From assembly GCF_030269925.1 (NCBI RefSeq), contig NC_085128.1:11410501-11474500 (forward strand): 64,000 nt of DNA, in the 5' to 3' direction. The stretch is from Bombyx mori. Its lineage: Eukaryota > Arthropoda > Insecta > Lepidoptera > Bombycidae. The translations under genes and the position numbers were made by a program. Of this stretch, positions 32,678 to 42,920 are shown piece after piece; within the stretch, counting starts at the first letter, position 1; every line of letters starts with the position of its first letter. The notes beneath the pieces are model-generated. The model saw nothing but the letters and a program-made list of their open reading frames with translations. It had not been told where the DNA came from and searched no databases.

Positions 32678-32924
32678 ACTTCCTCTGATATACTCATTAG
32701 CAATGACTCATATAGCAATGAATTACAAAATGTAAGTAAAATGTAATTTAAAAAAATGCATAGTTATTTCACTCGTAATTTTGTTATGTTGTTTGAACAG
32801 ATAATACGTAAAAATTTTGTTAGCGTGTTTTTCGATAAGCGTTGTGTATCGAAATGACATTCAGATAACTAACCTAAAAGTCGAATATAAATACGTAATT
32901 CAGTTTTATTATTGTCGTTTTGTT

Positions 32925-33181
32925 CTATACACTTGAGACCTTAGAACTTTTATCTCAAGGTGGGTGGCGCATTTACGTTGTAGGTGTCTATGGGCTCCCC
33001 TCCTCCTCGCATCGTTTCCTCACTGCTGAGGGTCGTGACCATTATAATTCGACATGATTTTACTCCTTGTGATGTCCCGCCAGCGCCTCCGATCATTGGC
33101 CGCATGAAGGGCTATGGGCTCCAGTAACCACTTAACACCAGGTGGGCTGTGAGCTTGTCCACCCATCTTAGCAATAAATAT
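32925..33181 (+). repeat. tRNA-headed SINE tail interrupted by a LINE tail
   Basis: Starts at ctatacacttgagacc, is broken after ctatgggctcc (32988-32998), resumes at the second ctatgggctcc (33112-33122) and ends cccatcttagcaataaata. Confidence 0.85.
32999..33111 (-). mobile_element. RTE-type LINE 3' tail, 113 bp, nested in SINE
   Basis: Flanked by a perfect 11-bp duplication (ctatgggctcc). The minus strand reads RRRWRDITRSKIMSNYNGHD, then PQQ and stop, the same C-terminus as the fragment at 24329-24532, and ends gatgcgaggagg. Confidence 0.8.
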
Positions 33182-33324
33182 ATATATTCGATTATTCAAC
33201 TAGCTAATTTGACATTAGAGAAACCTTTAGCGCACCTTTTCTGAAACTAGATCTTCGAGAATTTTATGTATTTAATAAAATCTATGAGTACAGTCTACCT
33301 GCTATTGGGTGGTTAACAGTATCA

Positions 33325-33646
33325 ATTTTTTTTATTGCATATATGAATGGACGAGCTTACGGCCCACCTGGTGTTAGTGGTTACCGGAGCCCATTGACAC
33401 CAAGTCCTAAAATGTAAATGCCGCCACCCAGCTCGAGACATGAGTTCGTAGGTCTCAGTTTTTACAGTACAACGGCTGCCCCGCCGTTCAAACCGAAACG
33501 TATTACTGCTTCACGACAAAAATAGACAGGGTGGCGGTACCTACCCATGCGGACTCACAAGAGGTTCTACCACCAGTAATTACGCATATTATTATTATAA
33601 TTTTGCGGGTTTGATTTTTATTACACGATATGTTATTCCTTCACCG
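33325..33646 (-). repeat. tRNA-headed SINE, tail plus part of body
   Basis: Antisense tail to taccaccagtaattacgc, continuing into the body (ttttgcgggtttgattttta, ttattccttcaccg). It ends about 115 bp before the GST start codon and so lies in the presumed 5' UTR intron or promoter region. Confidence 0.85.
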
Positions 33647-33762
33647 TTTTATTATTACACAAAAATTCAAAGTAAGCGCAAACGTACAAACTCAAGGTAA
33701 CTAACTAACATTTGGTACCCTTAATTTTCAAAAGAAAACTTACTAGTTAACTTAATTTTCAG

Positions 33763-33903
33763 ATGAGTCTAATGTTGTACAAACTAAACGCGAGCCCTCC
33801 GGCGCGCACTGCCATGATGGTGTGTGAACTCTTCAAGGTTCCTGTTAAAATGGTTGACGTAAATTTATCCAAAGGAGAACATTTTTCCCCGGAATATTTA
33901 AAG
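33763..33903 (+). CDS. GST coding exon 1 (residues 1-47)
   Basis: Starts at the ATG that directly follows a splice-acceptor-like cttaattttcag. It ends [10 protein letters not shown]|gtaaat in phase 0 and carries Ser11 of the active site. Confidence 0.92.
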
Positions 33904-36900
33904 GTAAATCAACATAGAAAATATCGATTTTTATTGGGAGTTTTACACCAGTATACTTAGTCTGGCCATAAATACTGTTACAAAGGAAAACAAAAAAAAA
34001 TCTATTGCAAATAACATTTATTACTTTTACAGTGTGTTAGTTTAATACATAAATATAAAACAATTTAAAGTATAAAAAGCTTATTCGAAGTGGTCTCCAT
34101 TGGCTGCAATACAGTCCTTTAAACGTTGAGGCCAGTTATCAATAGAAGCACGCACTTTTTCCATGGGAAAATTTTTCACTGCCAATCGTACGGATTGTTT
34201 TAGGGACTCCAAATTATCATGGCGTTTAGAGCAAGCCGTACTCTCTAAAACTGACCATAAATCATAATCCAGCGGATTAAGATCGGGACTAGACGACGGC
34301 CAGTCTTCGGCTCTAATGAAGTCCGAAACGTTCGTTTCCAACCAAGACTGCGTAGACCGAGCTTTATGACCTCGCGCCGAGTCTTGCTGGAAGGACCATT
34401 CTTGATTATTGAACATGATGTTGTTAAGGGGCTTCACTACCTTCTCAAGAATGGTATCTTGATACACTTGTGCCGATGTTTTGATACCTTTTTCACAAAA
34501 GTATGGCTCAGTCACTCCTTCATATGATTTGTTTTCAAGCACATTTTAAACCCATTAAGCCGTAATGCATTCATTCCTACAAAAAACAATACCATCCCAC
34601 TTATTCCTGTAGCGATTTAAGAGAGGCTGTCAAGTGTGTTGGCTTAAGTAGTAGTACAGGCGTTACAAAAAACAAAACAGATTTCGATATTTTGTCTTAA
34701 GATGAGACATAATCCACATAGTTAAATCTATAGATTTCAGTATACACTTAACTTCAGGTGGTATCTGAAGCTCATCTTCCCGTCTAGAGCAAACAAAAAA
34801 TCCCAATTAATTATAAAATTGACTGTAACTATACTTGTTCCTAACAATTGGTAGGTACTTTAATCGTAATGTCCATGAACTTAGAATTACAAATGGACTT
34901 TGAATTCTTAACCTTGTTCTTAACACACAAAAACATACATACTCGTGGGCTTGACATAATAAACACTTGATAATATTTGTAGATTCCAAGTTTTTTGTGA
35001 TGTCAATGAATGTCAATAGTACATCGCAGCCTGTTTGTATGAAATGTTTTTTTATTGCATTAGAACTCTGAAATTAAATAAGACGGTTGATTTTTAGTGT
35101 TTACCTATTCAATACTCGTTAAATACTAGGCTCTTGAGTAATATATAAGCCTTCGGTCGGAAATGATCGTAAATTGTTACAATGGTAATAATACCAGTGG
35201 TATAACCAACCGATTTTGAACGAAGCAAGCCAAAGCGATTTCGTTGTGTAAGCACACTAGTATTACGAGTATTATGATGTATCGTCTATGTTTTCGTGTA
35301 ACGTTTTCTTTTGACAGCTTTTGATATGTAGCTCCAGTGATTCATTGTTCGCATAAGTAGCAGAATTTCACGTATGATCTAATCAGTATAAACCTGCACA
35401 AACTTACACAAAGTTCTCTGTACCCTGAGGATATCATCCCGAAATATTATACATATAATTTAAATACAAAGTCAGTTATAGTATTTGGTTGAACTGTATA
35501 TAAATTAAATACATTTTATCACGAATCATATCTGTTATGAATTCAAATAGAGGTGATCTGAGATTTAATCAATTGTTTGTTGACTGTATGTCACGATATC
35601 GCTTAAAAACGCACAATACACAACAGTAAGTACATTGCTATAATAATATTAATGTTGTTCATTATTTGATTTCAGAGAAACCCTCTTCACACTGTACCTA
35701 CTCTAGAAGATGGCGACCTGATTATTACTGATAGGTAATGATGGAATATTACTAGTTGGTTTGTTTACCAGATTTTTAGAAACTGATAATATTTACCTCA
35801 TTCAAATTTTTAAGAATATAATTTGGTAATAGTAAAGATTTCACGTGTCACGTCAGGTTTAGCTGATAATGAAATAAAGCTATGAAATAGCTTTACAAAT
35901 ACATAGCATTACAAAATTCTTCAAACTTGATTGAACTAAGGTATTCACTTTATAACTTCCATTAAAATCTGAAAGCATCGGAATTAGCCCAGTAGCACGC
36001 GGGTTTTAAAATGCCATTCTCACTTGGTTTTGGCGTAGAAATAGTGTAATTTTTATCATCGTCGTCTTAGGCCTTACAGCTCAGGGTGGGCCTTAGCCTG
36101 ATCCAGTATGTCTCTCCAGGCTGCTCTGTTCAGGGTTTTCTCCTTCCAGTGCCTGACACCGATTACTTTGAGGTCGCGCTCTACGCCATTTAACCATCAG
36201 AGTTTGGGCCTGCCACGATTTCTGCGTCCCTCTAGTTTGCCATATAGTAGTTGTCTTCGCATTCTGGTCACCTTCATTCGAGCCCATCTCTTGCCCATCG
36301 TAGGCGTCCAATTTTTATAGTTTTTATGACAATAATAGGATCCTTCTGAATATCATACAACTCGTGGTTATAGCGTGTCCTCCACATATAGTTTTCCTGC
36401 AGCGCACCAAATATCCGTCTTAGGATCTAGGCTCGAACATAAGTAGATGATTCTCATCCTTTTTGCTGAGTATGTAATTTTAATGTTAATGGTGAAATCA
36501 AATTTCCTTTTCTTTTGTTACAGCCACGCGATTGCAATGTATCTCGCCGACAAATATGGAAAAGACGATAGTCTGTACCCTAAAGACTTAAAAAGCAGAG
36601 CAATAGTGAACCAAAGGTTATTCTTTGATAGCACGGTGTTGTTCTCTAGAATGAGAAGTGTTACTGTAAGTACTCTCATAAAGCTTTGCATACCGCTAGT
36701 GACATAATATAATAATTATTAAATATACAGTTAGTAGTCTTCATTAGGGGATAGGTAAAAGAGACTAACTGAATAAAGACAACGTACTAGTATCAAAAGA
36801 AAGATACGTACTAAGGCAAAAAAGTGATTTACCGTATAATAATTACCACAAGAGAGGATTTTCCAGTTCCTATATAAACTAATTCACAGGATTTTTTAAA

Positions 36901-39212
36901 GCATGACCGAATTCCATGGTTTACCTTTCGTATGTCCTCAGGTCGATAAATAATTTTACCTAATGTTTGAATTATCAGCAGTTGATAGTGACAAGTACTT
37001 ATGGGAAGCGGAATTGTACAAACTGATTACTAAACGACTGACTGACATGGCCATGACTAGGTAGATAGGTAGTTTGGGTTGACCCTGGTGACTATCGTGG
37101 CGATTCAACTGATACCTGCTTAATCGTGATGTTTACTTACATTTGTTTAGTAAAACGGTTGTTTTATGCTCCAAACGAAGGATTGTTTCACTACAGATAA
37201 AGTTAGTGCAAAACACCTTGAAAATAGAACTCGAGATAGGAAAGTTAGAAATTAGGGAATGAGATAGTGGGTCAGGATATTGCTACCATCTATCTCTAAA
37301 ATAGGTAACTAGGATAACGTCTTCGTTTCTCCTGATTAACAACAGAATAGATAATTATCATTGAAATCCTATGAATTAATTTTGTTGCATCTAAAAGTTT
37401 AAGAATTTTGTACCCTCAGCTATAATAATGACACCAAAAAAGACAAAATGTTCGGCATATGTCCCTCACAGACCGGTTTTCCTCGAGTACAGTGTAGGTA
37501 ATTTTCCAAAGCACATATGATTATAATGCTGTAATCGATTTCGCTTCTTGATTTATATTTAGTTTCCCTGGCAACAATTGCGCAACGTATTCAGTTTCAC
37601 AGAATAAAATTCTTAATATAATTCTGCACAGTTTAAACTTTACATGTCAATAATATTATTTTGTGATTCTTTCTGGCTTCTTTTTTTTGTTATTTTTATT
37701 TTTCCTCGTATCTACTTTGTATATTTTTCTTTCTTATTGATAAGAAATATACACTTTTTTTTGCTTAGATGTGTGGACGAGCTCACAGCCTACCTGGTGT
37801 TAAGTGGTTACTGGAGCCCATAGACATCTACAACGTAAATGCGCCACACACCTTGAGATATAGTTCTAAGGTCTCAGTATAGTCACAACGGCTGCCCCAC
37901 CCTTCAACCCGAAACGCATTACTACTTCACGGCAGAAATAAGCGGGGCGGTGGTACCTACCCGTGCGGACTCACAAGAGGTCCTACCACCAGTAAAAAAG
38001 ATCGGCTACTGTTTGTTTTAATTAACACCTCAAACTTTTTTGGTACCATAATATTATTGATAAACGTGTATTATTCCAGTTTCCAGTCATAATTGAAGGA
38101 TGTAAAACTGTCACGGAGAAGCAAATTAATGACATTATCGAAGCATATGGTTATGTTGAAACTTATCTATCGAACACCAAATTCATAGCCACCAATAACT
38201 TGACGATTGCTGACATTTCTGCCTACGCCGTAGTTTCATCTCTCCTTTTTATTGTGCCTTTAGATGGAGCCAAGTGAGTACTGTAAACTATTAATTATAT
38301 GCTAAAGGTGCTCCTCAGTTTTATTCGCGTTGAAAGCATTATTCTAAAATGAAACAGGTACTAAATTCTGCGTATTAAAAATAGCTATGTCATTTTACGG
38401 CAAACTAATTCTAGTTACGTTTTTTTTGACAACAAAAAATTTGGTTGTTTGTTTCCCAATTATAGTCTTGAAGGTCAAATAGACACATTAGTCTATTAAA
38501 CTTGTCATAATTGAGCTCAGGCCCACCTGGTGATAAATGTCTAAGTCTCAATTGTATAGTGTTATTCAAGGGTCTCAACCTTGAAACCGAAACGCATTAC
38601 TTTTACTTCGTAGTAGTATAGCGGTAGGCAGCGGCTTGGCTCTGCCCCCTAGCATTGCTGAAGTCCATGGGTGACGGTAACCACTCAACATCAGGTGGGC
38701 CGTATGCTCGTCTGCCTACAAGGGCAATAAAAAAAAAAGTAGTAAACATAGGCAGATCAGTGCACGCGGATACGCATAGCGTCGTGACGTTAGTGAATTA
38801 AAATTTACGCAAATTAAAATTTTTGCGGGTTTGATTTTTATTACACGATGTTGATGTAATTCGTGAACGATAAACAATTTTCACTGTAATTAAGTTAAAT
38901 TTAAATTATATAGCAATATTTCGTTATTATGAAATAAATTTATCCTCTACGAAAAATCATTACTTTCACAAATCTATCATTTATTTCGCTTATCCCGTAT
39001 AACAAGCGTATAATTTAATAGATTTATTATTTTTCTTTTACCTGCTTCCCTCAAAATATTGAGTCCATTAACGTGATTGTGTGTTATCTTATAGATTCCC
39101 CAAAACACAAACGTGGTTGAATGAAATGGAAAAGAAACCTTTTGCACAGAAATATAATGTGAACGGCGTGGCCGAATTGGGCGCACTATTGAAAGAGAAA
39201 CTTGGATCTTAA
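33763..39212 (+). CDS. Glutathione S-transferase, delta/epsilon type, five coding exons (gene span)
   Basis: Cytosolic GSTs join glutathione to electrophiles and detoxify xenobiotics and lipid peroxides. Joining 33763-33903, 35676-35734, 36524-36665, 38080-38273 and 39095-39212 gives 654 bp, 217 residues and a TAA, with no internal stop and GT..AG at every intron (phases 0, 2, 0, 2). Thioredoxin-fold features are the N-terminal strand LMLYKLNA, the likely catalytic Ser11 in ASPPART, HTVP at 52-55 with cis-Pro55, and the DSHAI glutathione-binding block at 66-70. [11 protein letters not shown] and QRLFFD are typical of insect epsilon/delta enzymes. The C-terminal half is helical, with [12 protein letters not shown] carrying the conserved capping Asp. 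Length matches the family. Epsilon is my preferred class; the numbered orthologue is not assigned. An ATG directly after tttcag implies an upstream non-coding exon. Confidence 0.93.
33904..33905 (+). promoter_or_regulatory. Splice donor of GST intron 1
   Basis: ttaaag|gtaaat. Reading through would add VNQHRK and soon stop (33958-33960), so splicing to 35676 is required for a full-length enzyme. Confidence 0.85.
33956..34560 (-). mobile_element. maT-type (DD37D) mariner-related transposon, truncated
   Basis: Sits in GST intron 1. The left end (gtctggccataaatactgtt) looks like a maT/mariner terminal repeat. I found no matching inverted end on the other side, so the element is probably truncated at its 5' end. 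Confidence 0.7.
34081..34542 (-). pseudogene. maT transposase C-terminal part (153 codons)
   Basis: A transposase catalyses cut-and-paste movement through an Asp triad. This frame holds the second and third acidic residues: Asp54 in [10 protein letters not shown] and Asp92 in [16 protein letters not shown], with 37 residues between them. That is the DD37D spacing of the maT family, not the 34 of classical mariner or Tc1. The first Asp and the whole N-terminal DNA-binding half are missing, against about 340 residues for an intact enzyme. The frame ends naturally (AANGDHFE, stop), as full-length relatives do. The retained part has no stop, so decay is light. Enzymatically dead. Confidence 0.85.
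34561..35675. other. Remainder of GST intron 1
   Basis: About 34735-34795 vaguely resembles a very old SINE tail (acttaacttcaggtgg). Otherwise unrecognised AT-rich DNA. Confidence 0.5.
35676..35734 (+). CDS. GST coding exon 2 (residues 48 to part of 67)
   Basis: A 59-bp exon between gatttcag and gtaatg. It encodes [19 protein letters not shown], then two bases of the Ser67 codon. It supplies His52 and cis-Pro55 of the glutathione site. It is too short to appear as an open frame, but is required to link exons 1 and 3. Confidence 0.92.
35735..36523. other. GST intron 2
   Basis: Contains the RTE-type tail at 36074-36311; otherwise nothing recognised. Confidence 0.7.
36074..36311 (-). pseudogene. 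RTE/other LINE C-terminal remnant in GST intron 2
   Basis: The minus strand reads [26 protein letters not shown], an in-frame stop (36197-36199), then [20 protein letters not shown] and [16 protein letters not shown] with a natural stop. It is the C-terminus of a non-LTR RT protein, one stop from intact, 5'-truncated. Confidence 0.75.
36524..36665 (+). CDS. GST coding exon 3 (residues 67-114)
   Basis: Between ttttgttacag and gtaagt. It completes Ser67 (ag|c), then reads [20 protein letters not shown] and [19 protein letters not shown]. This covers the end of the thioredoxin domain, the linker and the start of the helical domain. Confidence 0.92.
36666..38079. other. GST intron 3
   Basis: Mostly unrecognised AT-rich DNA, with a SINE at 37754-37994. 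Confidence 0.7.
37754..37994 (-). repeat. tRNA-headed SINE tail (GST intron 3)
   Basis: Antisense tail from ttttgcttagatgtgtggac to ggtcctaccaccagtaaa. It lies 85 bp from the exon 4 acceptor. Confidence 0.88.
38080..38273 (+). CDS. GST coding exon 4 (residues 115 to part of 179)
   Basis: Between attattccag and gtgagt. It encodes [20 protein letters not shown] and [20 protein letters not shown], and ends DGA plus two bases. The acceptor at 38079 keeps the frame; the next AG (38085-38086) would break it. Confidence 0.92.
38274..39094. other. GST intron 4
   Basis: Holds a decayed SINE tail at about 38512-38615 (gcccacctggtgataa...accgaaacgcattac), a short retroposon tail at 38621-38738, and a scrap of SINE body at 38818-38860. 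Confidence 0.7.
38621..38738 (+). repeat. Short retroposon tail (GST intron 4)
   Basis: gcggtaggcagcggcttggc to agggcaataaaaaaaaaa; a well-preserved copy. Confidence 0.88.
39095..39212 (+). CDS. GST coding exon 5 (residues 179-217, stop)
   Basis: After gttatcttatag. It reads [21 protein letters not shown] then [18 protein letters not shown] and TAA at 39210-39212. Confidence 0.92.
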
Positions 39213-39269
39213 TCTATAAAATGTATTAAGTTTATTAATGTAAGTGAAATGTTATTTATTAAAAGGATC

Positions 39270-39275
39270 AATAAA
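39270..39275 (+). terminator. Polyadenylation signal of the GST gene
   Basis: AATAAA 58 bp after the stop codon is the first canonical signal downstream and gives a short 3' UTR. Confidence 0.75.
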
Positions 39276-39383
39276 ATTACTTACCAACATTTTTGTTTTC
39301 ATTGTATTTTATTTCATATATTTAGTACTAGAGTAGAGTAGGTAATATATAATATATAATGAAAAAAATGTGATTCGGGTGTT

Positions 39384-39495
39384 TTTTTTCCTACCTCAAC
39401 TAGCGTACGTAGAACGTAGCCCTAGAGGCCTATGTCAGCGTCACCGAATGAGTAGGTGAGGTCACGGGGCTATAACCTGAGGAGATTCGTGTGAA
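39384..39495 (-). repeat. SINE-2 fragment
   Basis: T-rich run, cctacctcaacta, ggcctatgtcagcgtcacc and gtgaggtcacggggct; diverged and truncated. Confidence 0.7.
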
Positions 39496-39839
39496 GGTCT
39501 TGTAAGACAGAGTTTTGTTAAGTGTCACGTGATGATTGTTTCTTATGAAACTGGGTTACAACTTGTACAAACTTGTATCGGTTTGTAATGTCGTAATACC
39601 TATTATCTTACATGACAAAGGATTTTTATTTTGGAAACGACCGATAACAAAGTAAAGCGCCACTGATCGACCGACTTTTGCAAGAAGCCGACTCCATGAC
39701 AAATCCCATAATAATTCGGGGTATGAGACTCTTGGCGCCCAGTATGAGATTAAGGTACTTTCTGCTAAAACACTCATAATCTTTTCTCATTTCCTCATCT
39801 ATTTAATGATTAACCATCAATCAACGAATGAATCAAGAG

Positions 39840-40380
39840 TATCTCAAAGGATACCTGATTAATTGCTGATATTGCTATGTACTCACCGTCATAGTACACA
39901 TCCGCAGTAATGCTGGTGCCATTTAGTAAGAAGCTGTGATGAAGCATACCGGCAATAGATCACCAAACAGTGACCATGACTTTTTAAGGGTAAGTTTTGG
40001 TTTAGGGTATTGCCTAAGTGCTAAACCAGTAAATTACATTATGACCGCTTATGATTATCAAAAAGAATCCCATTTTTTATCGCCATCACCTGCGATGCGG
40101 TTAAATCCCTTCGTTTCTGTAATTATTAAGCAAGGCAAGGTTCGTCGCGATGACATTCGTTCAGTTCGTGCCGCACCCACCTGTCAAGTTTTTTAGCTTG
40201 CCAATTTGACGCAAATGCACCAATTTGGTTTTGATGCTAACGCTGAAAGCTGCTACTACCTCAGCGGCAGATTGAGTATTGTCAGCGTCCACCGTCGCCT
40301 TTAATTCGCCGTTGTTGACTTTTGTTTTCGGGCGACCACAGGGTTCATTTTTTAGTTCAAACTTTTCCATGTCGTAAGCA
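39840..40380 (-). pseudogene. Mariner-family transposase fossil
   Basis: The minus strand, with several stops and frameshifts, follows the mariner transposase order. A helix-turn-helix region comes first (EPCGRPKTKVNNGELKATVD, SIKTKLVHLRQIGKLKNL). Then come a catalytic-Asp segment (AGDGDKKW, FDNHKRS), LPLKSHGHCLVIYCR, and GTSITADVYYDGEY. It is cut off at the N-terminal side near the adjoining SINE and lost after the GTSITADVY block, so the later Asp residues are gone. It is much more decayed than the maT copy in GST intron 1. Confidence 0.8.
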
Positions 40381-40404
40381 TTCAAACCAACAAACAGTCG
40401 CACG

Positions 40405-40648
40405 TTTTTTTTTTGCTTAAATGTGTGGACGATCTCACAGCCCACCTGGTGTTAAGTGGTTACTGGAGCCCATAGACATCTACAACGTAAATGCGCCACC
40501 CACCTTGAGATATAAGTTCTAAGGTCTCAGTATAGTTACAACGGCTGCCCCGCCCTTGAAACTGAAACGCATTACTGCTTCTCGGCAGAAATAGGCGGAG
40601 TGGTGGTACCTACTCGTGCGGACTCACTAGAGGTCCTACCACCAGTAA
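40405..40648 (-). repeat. tRNA-headed SINE tail
   Basis: Antisense, tttttttttgcttaaatgtg to ggtcctaccaccagtaaa; abuts the mariner fossil. Confidence 0.87.
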
Positions 40649-42456
40649 AAAGTGCGGGCGTTCGTTTGTAGTGGCACTCCGTACAAGTAATTAATGTAAT
40701 AAGCCGTTTGTGCGGAATTGCTACCGTGACGGAACTCTTATTACATAATTACTTATATCTTTATAGTGTTCATGTTGATGAAAAATATACAAATCTAATA
40801 AAAACAAAACACTAATCGATAAAAAATAGGTGAATTTGAAAATAGAATTTCATTATTTTATACTTAAATTTATTATTGCCAGTCATAAATAAATTATGTT
40901 TCAAACGTGATTAACTTCATAAGTAGAGGCCTGGTTATATGTTTAAAAAGCACTATTACAGATTCGCTTCATTTGAACTTTTTTTGAGTTAATTTTTCGG
41001 TAATGGCTATAATTCCACTGCTCTCTTCCGAGATGGAAGATTGGCTTTATTCCACGACACTCATTTCATACTCCAGTTATCGCTCATTCTACAACCAAAT
41101 GATTTTTAATGATTATTTTTATACAGCTTGTCCTATAACCTAATAATTATTGTTATTTTTCACCTCTACCAGCTTCCGTGCGTTCTTACAGAGTGTTCGT
41201 GAATTCGATCTGTTTTTACATTTAGTAATAAACATTCATATTTACCTGAACGATTGGTCTTATTAACTACTACTACCATTCACTCAGTATTACCACAAAT
41301 TGACCTATTTACCGTCCAGTATATTGATCGTGTACGTGTAGATACATTTGAATCACACAGAGCAAGTTAACTAGTTTTGGCACGCGTCCCACTTCGATCT
41401 AATCGTATTGGTTACTCCATTGAAAACATTAGTACTGAACATTGTACTATCAAACTGAAACTAATATATTAATCGATAGGTAGCATGCTGAGTTTTAAAT
41501 AAATACATTAAATTTGGGATTGATTCAATTTTTGGAATGGAAGAACAAGAAGATCAATTCTGTCGCCCATTATAAGATATTAGGTGAATGTATTAATAAT
41601 ACTTATATATAGGTATAGGCTACGTTCAATGGCTGCGAATACTACATTAAAAAAACACACACACACACACAATTTTCTCACCAAAGAAGTTCGTAATACT
41701 AGTGATGTACTTTTTTTTCAAAACTTTTTTGTCTGCACTAATTAACTCAGCTCAAAAATACTCACCCAAAATTCATTAAAAGCCATCGAAAACTCACTGA
41801 ACACAGCCACGGACATACGGAACGAAATGTGAATAAATCGTGAGCTGCGTTCTGACCATGATATATGCCGGTACAAATCGGATTTATATCCTGCTTTCCC
41901 TTCCCCATTGGAACACAACAGAAACTGTTATTGCACGTATGAACGATGAGATGTCATGAATAAAATATTTTACACGTAATGCGTCACGCACCCGGCTTCA
42001 ATAGCGATTTCAATGCTGTATTGACCGTATAACGGATAATACAGTAATTTTTAGTTTAATCTGAATTCGTGTGTATCTTGTAATGGTAGTAAGATGTGTT
42101 ATGATTGTATAAATAATGATACCGCTATACTGGCTATTTCTATTCAATAACAATCATACTTTAGAGTTCGGAAGGAAAATTGGCCACAATCGAAGCTTGA
42201 CGACCGAACTACGGTTTAAACTATATTTAATAAGTTGCATCAGAAATACCACTATGGTAACATATATTATTTGGCGAAAATGAGTTCAATCTGTTCAGCT
42301 AATTAGTTTGGCAGTGAGCTGATCTTAGTAAATACATAAATAAAAACTAAGCGGCAATGAATGCCAATTGGTAACGCAATGCAAATTGTAATTGCAAATT
42401 TGTAATGAAAATTGAGCGGTTGCGAATGAAGTTCAAAGTTCAGAGTTCAAAGTTAT
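40649..42456. other. No gene; (AC)n microsatellite at 41655-41671
   Basis: AT-rich. The only feature is a short dinucleotide run. At 42432-42455 the phrase gttcaaagtt is repeated just before the next SINE. Confidence 0.5.
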
Positions 42457-42702
42457 ACTGGTGGTAGGACCTCATGTGAGTCCGCACGGGTAGGTACCAC
42501 CACCCCGCCTATTTCTGCCGTGAAGCAGTAATGCGTTTCGGTTTGAAGGGTGGGGCAGCCGTTGTAACTATACTGAGACCTTAGAACTTATATCTCAAGG
42601 TGGGTGGCGCATTTACATTGTAGATGTCTATGGGCTCCAGTAACCACTTAACACCAGGTGGGCTGTGAGCTCGTCCACCCATCTAAGCAATAAAAAAAAA
42701 AA
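42457..42702 (+). repeat. tRNA-headed SINE tail
   Basis: Near-consensus copy: actggtggtaggacctcatg to catctaagcaataaaaaaaa. Confidence 0.9.
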
Positions 42703-42844
42703 GTCAGTGATTAAAACGACTTTTCTTTTAGGAAGGTAGGGTTATCGGTGGCCTAGAAGCCTTTCCAGTTTCAGGTTTAGCCAGCAGGGCGAAACGACTC
42801 ACATACCATCAAAACTGATATATTGTTATCAAACAAAAAATAAA

Positions 42845-42920
42845 AGTCTTACGTTACGGTCGTTTTTTTCCCAGCTAGGGTACCCCTCCGCATCGTCCCA
42901 TAAGGAACTTCGTTCCAAAA
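42845..42920 (-). repeat. ggaacgaagttcc dispersed repeat
   Basis: Reverse-oriented short copy: acgttacggtcgtttttt, gggtacccctccgcatcgtc, ggaacttcgttcc. Confidence 0.7.

Larger units (their letters stand above)
30652..32731 (-). mobile_element. Nested composite: RTE-type fragment split by a jockey LINE
   Basis: The outer boundaries are a perfect 19-bp direct repeat, tagcaatgaattacaaaat, at 30652-30670 and 32713-32731. Inside, on the minus strand, an RTE-type RT C-terminus reads NEYIRG...KVAPVSTKLRSERLAWYGHVM up to 32612, is interrupted by 30891-32611, and resumes as MRREKMHVTRRCMEMVVQGR then RGRPKKTWMECVNDYM, with a one-base frameshift before EMTVDRKEWKRKISCADPT. The host codons GHV-M and RREK join exactly when the inner element is removed. 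Confidence 0.88.

Noticed and set aside
34081..34542. Considered as a host gene
   Set aside because: It is clearly a maT transposase C-terminus lacking the first catalytic Asp and the DNA-binding half.
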